Notes under the pieces: model-generated
The model's database searches: none
What the model saw: the letters and a program-made list of their open reading frames with translations, nothing else
What the model was told of the DNA's origin: nothing
NCBI GenBank assembly: GCA_024638395.1
Contig: JAHEKK010000082.1
Coordinates: forward strand, 1-9,824
DNA: 9,824 nt
From: Gemmatimonadota bacterium
GTDB lineage: Bacteria > Gemmatimonadota > Gemmatimonadetes > Longimicrobiales > Gaopeijiaceae
Direction of reading: 5' to 3'
Part shown: piece after piece, positions 4,240 through 9,824 of the stretch
How the letters are laid out: every line of letters begins with the position of its first letter
How positions within the stretch are numbered: position 1 is the first letter of the stretch
Program-made: the position numbers and the translations under genes

Positions 4240-6390
4240 ATGATGATAAAGAGAATCGAACGGCAGTTCGCCGGACGGACCCTGATCCTCGAGGTCGGCC
4301 GGATGGCCCGCCTCGCGCAAGGGGCCTGCCTGGTGCAGTACGGTGACACGATGGTCCTGGTGGCCGCGACGGTGCAGGACCGCCCCACGCACCTCCCCTT
4401 CTTCCCCCTGACGGTGGAATATCGGGAGAAGACCTACGCCGCCGGCAAGATCCCCGGTGGTTTCTTCAAGCGCGAAGGGCGGCCTTCCGAGAAGGAGATC
4501 CTGGCAGCCCGCCTGACCGATCGGCCCCTTCGGCCGCTCTTTCCCGACGGGTTCATGTACGAAACGCAGATCCACGCCCAGATCCTGAGCGCGGATCAAG
4601 AGAACGACGCTGATGTCCTGGCGCTGCTGGGGGCTTCGGTGGCACTCAATACCTCGAAGATCCCCTTCAACACACCCGTCGCCTCCGTCCGGGTCGGGCG
4701 CATCCAGGGCAACTGGGTCGTGAACCCCACGTTCCAGCAGCTCCAGTACTCGGACGTGGACGTGATCGTCGCAGGGTCGAAGGAAGCGATCACCATGGTG
4801 GAGGGGGGCGCCATCCAGGTGCCTGAAGAGGACATCCTCCAGGGACTGCAGGTGGCTCACGACGCGATCCGGGAGCTCATCGATATCCAGATGGAGATCA
4901 TATCGGGGCGCCAGGTACCGGATATGGAATGGTCGGCCCAGGCCCCCGATGGTGCGTTGGCCGACAAGGTCGCGAGTCTGGTCGGCGGCCGCATGGCCGA
5001 AGCCATGAGCATCGGCGACAAGAAGGAGCGCGGACAGGCCGTTTCCGACATCCACGACGACATTCTCGGCCAGGTGGTGGAGGCCGACCCGGAGTACGAC
5101 GAGTCATCGGGCGACGTCGCGGACATCCTTCGGGCGATCGAGAAGAAGACGATGCGGTCGCGGATTCTCCGGGACGGAGTGCGGGCCGACGGTCGGGGTA
5201 CCGATGACATCCGGGACATCACGGTCGAGGTGGGCGTGCTCCCCCGGTCCCACGGCTCGGCGCTGTTCACTCGGGGCCAGACCCAGTCTCTCGGGGTGAT
5301 CACCCTGGGGACGTCCTCGGACGAGCAGCGGATCGACTCCATCGACAGTCGTGAGAGTCTCACCAAGAGCTTCATGCTCCACTACAATTTTCCGCCTTTC
5401 TCTGTCGGTGAAGCACGGCCCATCCGCTCCACGTCGAGGCGTGAGATCGGCCACGGGGTGCTGGCAGAGCGGGCGATCCAGCCGCTGCTGCCCGCCTACG
5501 ACGACTTCCCGTATACGATCCGGATCGTCTCCGAGATTCTCGAATCCAACGGATCCTCGTCGATGGCGTCGGTCTGCTCGGCGTCTCTGTCCCTCATGGA
5601 CGGCGGTGTGCCGATCCAGGCGCCGTGCGCGGGCGTGGCCATGGGTCTCATCAAGGAAGGCGACGACGTCGCGATCCTGACCGACATCCTGGGCGTGGAG
5701 GATGCCCTGGGTGACATGGACTTCAAGGTGGCCGGCACCCGGACCGGGATCACGGCCATCCAGATGGACATCAAGGTCGAAGGGCTGACCGTCGCCCTTC
5801 TCGAGGAGGCGCTGCAACGTGCGAAGCGGGGCAGGATGCACATCCTGGACGCCATGGATCGAGTCCTTCCAGGCGCTCGCGAGGATCTGTCGCCCTACGC
5901 ACCGCGGATCGAGGCCATTCAGATCAATCCCGAGAAGATCGGCGAGATCATCGGTCCGAAGGGCAAGACCATTCGGGCCATTCAGGACGAGTCGGGCGCA
6001 CAGATCGATATTGACGACTCGGGGATCGTGAAGATTGCCGCCATTTCCGGCGAGGCCGGTGCCCGCGCCCGGGAGATGATCGAAGCCATCGTCGCGGAGC
6101 CCGAAGTCGGGCGGATCTACCAGGGCCCGGTCAAGAACACCACGACCTTCGGCGCCTTCGTCGAGATCATGCCCGGTACGGAAGGCCTCTGCCACATCTC
6201 GGAGTTGGCGGACCATCGGGTCGAGAAGACCGAGGACGTCGTCAGGAAGGGGGACGTGGTCCGGGTGAAGCTCCTCTCCATCGATGAGAAGGGGCGCCTT
6301 CGCCTTTCCATGAAGGCCGCCGCCGCCGAAGACGCCGCCGGGGGTATGCAGGAAGCTGCCGCCGTCCAGGAGGGCGGTGACGCGGCCTGA
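4240..6390 (+). CDS. pnp: Polyribonucleotide nucleotidyltransferase (PNPase)
   Basis: PNPase is the trimeric 3'-to-5' phosphorolytic exoribonuclease of mRNA decay. The 716-residue product has the full domain order. The first RNase PH-like domain (about 10-145) carries GGFFKREGRPSEKE with the FFxR RNA-binding loop at residues 75-78. A helical linker follows, then the second RNase PH-like domain (about 310-530), a KH domain with GPKG at 572-575, and an S1 domain from about 622 (GRIYQGPVKNTTTFGAFVEI). The last 20 or so residues are Ala/Glu-rich. The catalytic metal-site residues known from E. coli (D486, D492, K494) match D488, D494 and K496 in VEDALGDMDFK. ATG 4240 or 4243 follows GGAAGAG at 4233. 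An upstream in-frame TTG at 4189 has no ribosome binding site and adds non-homologous residues. It follows rpsO after 93 bases containing two hairpins. Confidence 0.98.
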   Translation: MMIKRIERQFAGRTLILEVGRMARLAQGACLVQYGDTMVLVAATVQDRPTHLPFFPLTVEYREKTYAAGKIPGGFFKREGRPSEKEILAARLTDRPLRPLFPDGFMYETQIHAQILSADQENDADVLALLGASVALNTSKIPFNTPVASVRVGRIQGNWVVNPTFQQLQYSDVDVIVAGSKEAITMVEGGAIQVPEEDILQGLQVAHDAIRELIDIQMEIISGRQVPDMEWSAQAPDGALADKVASLVGGRMAEAMSIGDKKERGQAVSDIHDDILGQVVEADPEYDESSGDVADILRAIEKKTMRSRILRDGVRADGRGTDDIRDITVEVGVLPRSHGSALFTRGQTQSLGVITLGTSSDEQRIDSIDSRESLTKSFMLHYNFPPFSVGEARPIRSTSRREIGHGVLAERAIQPLLPAYDDFPYTIRIVSEILESNGSSSMASVCSASLSLMDGGVPIQAPCAGVAMGLIKEGDDVAILTDILGVEDALGDMDFKVAGTRTGITAIQMDIKVEGLTVALLEEALQRAKRGRMHILDAMDRVLPGAREDLSPYAPRIEAIQINPEKIGEIIGPKGKTIRAIQDESGAQIDIDDSGIVKIAAISGEAGARAREMIEAIVAEPEVGRIYQGPVKNTTTFGAFVEIMPGTEGLCHISELADHRVEKTEDVVRKGDVVRVKLLSIDEKGRLRLSMKAAAAEDAAGGMQEAAAVQEGGDAA

Positions 6391-6409
6391 CGGAGAGGAC
6401 CGTCGCGCC

Positions 6410-7717
6410 ATGACCGGTGAGGGGGCGGAGCCGGGCGTCCCGAGGTCCACGGAGCTGGAGAATGGGCTCCAGGTTGTGACCGAGAGCATTCTGGGCGTCC
6501 GCTCCGCGGCCGTGGGCGTGTGGGTTCGCCAGGGGGCGGCCCACGAGCCCCTCCGGGTCCTCGGCTCCAGCCACATGCTCGAGCACATGGCGTTCAAGGG
6601 GACCCGGAGCCGCACACCGCATCAGATCGCCCTTGCCCTCGAGAGCCTCGGGGGCTCCCTGGACGCCTACACCTCCCGGGAGCACACCAGCTATCAGGCG
6701 CGTGTGTTGGACGAGAATCTTCCGGAGGCCGTGGACGTGCTCTCGGACCTCGTAGTCCACCCGCTCCTCAAGGCCAAGGACCTGGAGCGGGAGAAGGAGG
6801 TGGTCCTGGAGGAGATCGCGACGGTTGAGGATACCCCCGATGACCTCGTTTTCGAGCTCCACGGGGACCGGATGTGGGGTGGCCATTCCTACGGACACTC
6901 CATTCTGGGGTCCCGGAACTCGGTGGCCGGTCTCGAGAGATCGGACCTCATCGACCTCCACCGGGGGGCCTATACGGGCTGCAACCTCGTGGTCGCCGCG
7001 GCCGGGAACATCCACCACGAGGCCGTGGTCGATCTCGTCCGGAAGCGGTTCGGCCAACTCGAGCGCGGCGCCGCCCGGGCGCCGGTCACCCCCCCCGCGC
7101 CGACCCGGCCGGGGACGGACCGTATCCAGCGGGCGACGGCCCAGACCCACATCGTGATCGGCTGCTCCACCCCCGGCCATGCCCACCCTGACCGCTATGC
7201 CCTCGTGCTCCTGTCGGCGGCCTTTGGGGGCGGGATGAGCTCACGGCTCTTTCAACGAATCCGTGAAGAGCTGGCTTTGGCCTACTCAGTCTATTCGTTT
7301 CAGTCCTTCTATTCGCAGGCCGGGGTCTCAGGGGTGTACGTCGGTACCCGGCCGGGCTGGGCGGAAGCGGCCCGGGAGGCGCTCCTGGACGAATTCGGGC
7401 GACTCTGGGAGGAGGGTCTTCCTCCGGAAGAGCTCGATCAGATCAAGAACCAGGTGAAGGGACAGATCATGCTGTCCCTCGAATCGACGGGCGCCCGCCT
7501 GTATCGTTTGGCGGGGTTCGCCCTATACGACGAACCGTTCCTGCCGTTGGACGACTTGCTGGCCCGGATCGAGGGCGTCGACGAGGACGACATAGCCCGG
7601 GTCGCGAAGGCGACCTTCGATCCCGCGGGCCAGTACACGCTCTGCCTGGGGCCCGACCCCGACGGCGACAGTGGGAACGGCGCCGAAGATCCGTTCCCTA
7701 CCACCGCGATCAGCTAA
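6410..7717 (+). CDS. M16 family zinc metallopeptidase (processing-peptidase-like)
   Basis: A 435-residue M16B-type peptidase, related to the mitochondrial processing peptidase beta subunit and the small bacterial peptidases often encoded next to pnp. The N-terminal domain carries the inverted zinc motif HxxEH (H55, E58, H59, in SSHMLEHMAFKGT), and the third zinc ligand is most likely E135 in EVVLEEIATVEDTPDD. That spacing fits the family. The C-terminal M16 domain has the typical SRLFQRIREELALAYSVYSF stretch at about 277-296. The active-site motif is complete, so this is a catalytic rather than a degenerate subunit. No signal peptide or membrane segment is visible, which suggests a cytoplasmic enzyme; the substrate cannot be told. 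ATG 6410 follows GGAGAGG (6392-6398). An in-frame GTG at 6377, inside the pnp end, is possible but its AGGAGGG is too close. It lies 19 bases after pnp. Confidence 0.93.
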   Translation: MTGEGAEPGVPRSTELENGLQVVTESILGVRSAAVGVWVRQGAAHEPLRVLGSSHMLEHMAFKGTRSRTPHQIALALESLGGSLDAYTSREHTSYQARVLDENLPEAVDVLSDLVVHPLLKAKDLEREKEVVLEEIATVEDTPDDLVFELHGDRMWGGHSYGHSILGSRNSVAGLERSDLIDLHRGAYTGCNLVVAAAGNIHHEAVVDLVRKRFGQLERGAARAPVTPPAPTRPGTDRIQRATAQTHIVIGCSTPGHAHPDRYALVLLSAAFGGGMSSRLFQRIREELALAYSVYSFQSFYSQAGVSGVYVGTRPGWAEAAREALLDEFGRLWEEGLPPEELDQIKNQVKGQIMLSLESTGARLYRLAGFALYDEPFLPLDDLLARIEGVDEDDIARVAKATFDPAGQYTLCLGPDPDGDSGNGAEDPFPTTAIS

Positions 7718-7733
7718 CCTAGGAAGCGCCGAC

Positions 7734-8864
7734 ATGCTCATCGGAGTCCCGAAAGAGATCAAGAACAACGAGTACCGGGTCGCCCTGACCCCCGCCGGCG
7801 CCGAAGCCCTGATTCAGGCCGGTCACACCGTCATGGTCCAGTCGCGAGCGGGGCAGGAGAGCGGTTTCACCGACGACTTCTACGAGGGAGCCGGTGTCCA
7901 GATCGTCCAGACCGCCGAAGACGTGTGGGGCCAGGCCGAGATGATCATGAAGGTGAAGGAGCCCATCGAACCCGAGTGGCCCCTGATTCGCAAGGGCCAG
8001 CTCCTGTTCACCTACTTCCATTTCGCGGCCTCGAAGCCCCTCACAGAGGCACTGCTCGAAAGCGGGGCGGTGGCGGTGGCCTACGAGACCGTGGAGCTCC
8101 CCAGTGGTGAGCTTCCCCTCCTCACTCCCATGAGCGAGGTCGCCGGGAGGATGGCCATCCAGGAGGGGGCGAAGTACCTGGAGCGGCCTGTGGGTGGGTC
8201 GGGAATCCTCCTGGGAGGCGTCCCAGGGGTTCTGCCCGCCAAGGTCCTGATTCTCGGGGGTGGCGTGGTGGGCACCCATGCCGCCCGCATGGCCGCGGGG
8301 CTGGGAGCCCGGGTCTCCTTGATGGACATCTCCCTTCCGAGACTTCGGTACCTCGCCGAGGTCATGCCGGCCAACGTAAGTCTCCTCTATTCGACCCGGT
8401 ACGCCATCCGTAAGCAGCTACGGGACGCGGACCTGGTGGTGGGCGCGGTGCTCCTGCCCGGCAAGAAGGCGCCGAGCCTGGTGGTGAAGGAAGACCTGAC
8501 CACGATGCGCCCCGGGTCGGTAATCGTGGACGTGGCGGTGGACCAGGGAGGGTGTGTCGAGACCATCAAGCCGACGACCCATGAGGAGCCGACCTACGTG
8601 GTGGACGGTGTCATCCACTACGGAGTCGCGAACATGCCCGGCGCCGTGCCGAGGACATCGACCCTGGCCCTCACAAACGCGACCCTCCCCTATGCCATGG
8701 ACCTGGCCCGCCTGGGATGGAAGGGCGCCTGCTCCGCCGATCCCTGTCTTGCCAAGGGCATCAACGTGGTCAATCACCGGGTAACCTATCCGGGGGTCGC
8801 GGAGGCCTTCGAGATGGAATGCGACCCGGTTTCAAAGCACCTGACTCTCGATTCCATCGCTTAG
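7734..8864 (+). CDS. ald: Alanine dehydrogenase
   Basis: An NAD-dependent alanine dehydrogenase that interconverts L-alanine with pyruvate and ammonia, linking amino-acid breakdown to central carbon metabolism. The 376-residue product matches the family in length and begins MLIGVPKEIKNNEYRVALTP. The four residues important in the well-studied mycobacterial enzyme are present at the same numbers: R15, K75 (MKVKEP), H96 (TYFHFA) and D270 (VDVAVDQGG). The Rossmann glycine motif is in ILGGGVVGTHAARMAAGLGA. The signature MPGAVPRTSTLALTNATLPY is also typical and separates it from the related transhydrogenase alpha subunit. ATG 7734 has AGGAAG (7721-7726) seven bases upstream. The gene follows the M16 stop by 16 bases, and dut follows 26 bases later, so it is probably cotranscribed. 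A metabolic enzyme in this cluster is less universal than its neighbours. Confidence 0.97.
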   Translation: MLIGVPKEIKNNEYRVALTPAGAEALIQAGHTVMVQSRAGQESGFTDDFYEGAGVQIVQTAEDVWGQAEMIMKVKEPIEPEWPLIRKGQLLFTYFHFAASKPLTEALLESGAVAVAYETVELPSGELPLLTPMSEVAGRMAIQEGAKYLERPVGGSGILLGGVPGVLPAKVLILGGGVVGTHAARMAAGLGARVSLMDISLPRLRYLAEVMPANVSLLYSTRYAIRKQLRDADLVVGAVLLPGKKAPSLVVKEDLTTMRPGSVIVDVAVDQGGCVETIKPTTHEEPTYVVDGVIHYGVANMPGAVPRTSTLALTNATLPYAMDLARLGWKGACSADPCLAKGINVVNHRVTYPGVAEAFEMECDPVSKHLTLDSIA

Positions 8865-8890
8865 AAAGACAATGCGTTAGGGTAGGTCAT

Positions 8891-9331
8891 ATGATCGTCA
8901 GGTTCAAACGGTTGCCCCACAACCCGGACCTCCCTCTCCCGGCCCGGGCCTCCGAAGGGGCGGTAGGATACGACGTGCGCTCGGCCGACGAGGCCGTCGA
9001 CCTTGCCCCCGGAGAGATCCGCCTCGTGTCGACGGGCCTCACGCTGGAGTTGCCCCCCGGCGTCGAGTGCCAGGTCCGGCCCCGGTCGGGTCTGGCGGCC
9101 CGACACGGGATCACGTTGCCCAACAGCCCGGCCACGATCGATCCGGACTACCGTGGCGAGCTCAAGGTGATCATGCAGAACCTGGGCCGGGAGACGTTTC
9201 GGATCGAACGGGGAGAGCGCATCGCGCAGTTGGTTTTCCAACGATTCGAAACGCCGGCCGTGGAGGAGGTCCACGCCCTCTCCACGACGGAGCGGGGCCA
9301 GGGCGGCTTCGGGAGCACGGGGGCGGACTGA
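8891..9331 (+). CDS. dut: Deoxyuridine 5'-triphosphate nucleotidohydrolase (dUTPase)
   Basis: Trimeric dUTPase hydrolyses dUTP to dUMP and pyrophosphate, keeping uracil out of DNA and feeding thymidylate synthesis. The 146-residue product contains all five family motifs in order: I AVGYDVRSA (24-32), II RPRSGLAARHG (63-73), III NSPATIDPDYRGE (78-90) with catalytic D84 and uracil-stacking Y87, IV GERIAQLVF (108-116), and V RGQGGFGSTG (135-144). Motif III has alanine at residue 81, where most relatives have glycine. ATG 8891 is chosen because it gives the standard N-terminus and has AGG (8884-8886) four bases upstream. The frame is open further upstream into ald, but that part has no homology. 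It lies 26 bases after ald, and a 238-base gap to mreB follows. Confidence 0.97.
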   Translation: MIVRFKRLPHNPDLPLPARASEGAVGYDVRSADEAVDLAPGEIRLVSTGLTLELPPGVECQVRPRSGLAARHGITLPNSPATIDPDYRGELKVIMQNLGRETFRIERGERIAQLVFQRFETPAVEEVHALSTTERGQGGFGSTGAD

Positions 9332-9444
9332 GCCTCCGCCGCCGGGGCCGTCTGGAACGTCGGGATCCGGGGGGCCGCGCACCCTCATGGGGCCGCCTCG
9401 AACCGCCGACACTCGGAAGGCGCGGGTGGAGCGCGGGGCGCAGT

Positions 9445-9488
9445 CGGTCGCGAGAGCCTCGACAGCCTTCTTGTAGGCAGGGCGACCG
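9445..9488. repeat. Inverted repeat in the dut-mreB gap
   Basis: CGGTCGC (9445-9451) and GCGACCG (9482-9488) are exact complements, and GCCT (9465-9468) with AGGC (9475-9478) can form a small inner stem. The dut-mreB gap (9332-9569) otherwise shows no gene I can support. With this GC content a seven-base repeat at this spacing may be chance. If real, it would lie in the mreB promoter or leader region. Confidence 0.25.
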
Positions 9489-9569
9489 GACCTTAGCTTC
9501 GACCCTCCGCTTCCTACACAGATGTTTACGGGGGACCATCCAGGGGTACGAGATCTCTTGTCCACCTTC

Positions 9570-9824
9570 ATGAAGTGGTTCGATTCGGGGCGGCTGATTC
9601 CGGTCAACGACATTGCCGTCGACCTGGGAACGGCCAATACCCTCGTGTACGTGAAGGGGGAGGGCATCGTGCTGAACGAGCCCTCGGTGGTCGCAGTGCA
9701 ACGGGGCACCAAGCAGATCCTGGGGGTGGGCCTCGAGGCCAAGCGGATGCTCGGCCGGACCCCGGAGGGGATCGAGGCGGTGCGGCCCCTCAAGGACGGT
9801 GTCATCGCCGATGTGGATGTCACC
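9570..9824 (+). CDS. mreB: Rod shape-determining protein MreB, N-terminal part (3' end outside window)
   Basis: MreB is the bacterial actin that polymerises under the inner membrane and directs lateral wall synthesis. The visible 85 codons include the actin phosphate-1 loop DIAVDLGTANTLVYVKGEGI and NEPSVVAVQ, then the segment AKRMLGRTPEGIEAVRPLKDGVIADVDVT, all close to the family. ATG 9570 is chosen because it leaves about a dozen residues before the first strand (MKWFDSGRLIPVNDIAVD), as in relatives. TTG 9558 with GAG a few bases upstream, or ATG 9522, are in frame and possible; none has a strong ribosome binding site. It probably starts its own unit, since 238 bases separate it from dut. 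mreC and mreD would be expected downstream but lie outside the window. Confidence 0.95.
   Translation, partial: MKWFDSGRLIPVNDIAVDLGTANTLVYVKGEGIVLNEPSVVAVQRGTKQILGVGLEAKRMLGRTPEGIEAVRPLKDGVIADVDVT

Noticed and set aside
5104..6615. Long minus-strand open frame opposite pnp (503 residues), with similar ones opposite rpsO/pnp, ribF, the M16 gene and dut/mreB
   Set aside because: These are antisense shadows caused by high GC at third codon positions. They are rich in H, R, D and G and show no family motif.
9322..9340. GGCGGA/TCCGCC hairpin over the dut stop as a terminator
   Set aside because: It has only six pairs and no T run follows.
9344..9396. Three copies of GGGGCCG spaced by 27 and 18 bases
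   Set aside because: Short G/C-only words are expected by chance here, and the copies lack shared flanks.
9471..9499. TTGTAG, 17-base spacer, TAGCTT as an mreB promoter
   Set aside because: Each box matches consensus at only about three of six positions, which is too weak to call.

Overview
This window is a high-GC bacterial chromosome segment of ordinary housekeeping genes, all on the + strand. The order is infB (3' end) - ylxP/DUF503 - rbfA - truB - ribF, then a 668-base non-coding gap, then rpsO - pnp - M16 peptidase - alanine dehydrogenase - dut, then a 238-base gap and the 5' end of mreB. The first seven genes follow a widely conserved bacterial order. The M16/ald/dut/mreB continuation, the GC-rich third codon positions and the frequent GTG starts suggest a high-GC Gram-negative lineage such as Gemmatimonadota. 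That placement is an inference from remembered gene order and protein style and is not proven here. The presence of mreB suggests a rod-shaped cell.

Bases 1-3217 form a tight translation and ribosome-maturation block. It covers initiation factor IF-2, the small conserved protein YlxP, 30S maturation factor RbfA, tRNA pseudouridine-55 synthase TruB and the bifunctional FAD synthetase RibF. From ylxP to ribF each start overlaps the preceding stop (by 1, 4 and about 8 bases), which suggests translational coupling.

Bases 3218-3885 hold no convincing gene but are dense in inverted repeats. Three stems lie just after ribF (3244-3304). An 84-base nested stem-loop with about 27 pairs lies at 3601-3684. 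A perfect dyad with 10-base arms (3730-3750) sits directly after a weak extended -10 box, upstream of rpsO. This is the part of the window most likely to hold something undescribed: a structured RNA or leader plus a probable operator controlling rpsO-pnp.

Bases 3886-9331 carry rpsO and pnp, with two hairpins between them, followed by a small M16B zinc peptidase, alanine dehydrogenase and dUTPase at spacings of 16-26 bases, probably one transcription unit. All catalytic motifs examined in PNPase, alanine dehydrogenase, M16 peptidase, TruB and dUTPase are intact. From about 9570 mreB begins and runs off the window, probably opening a cell-shape operon.

I saw no mobile element, CRISPR array, tRNA, rRNA or defence system.
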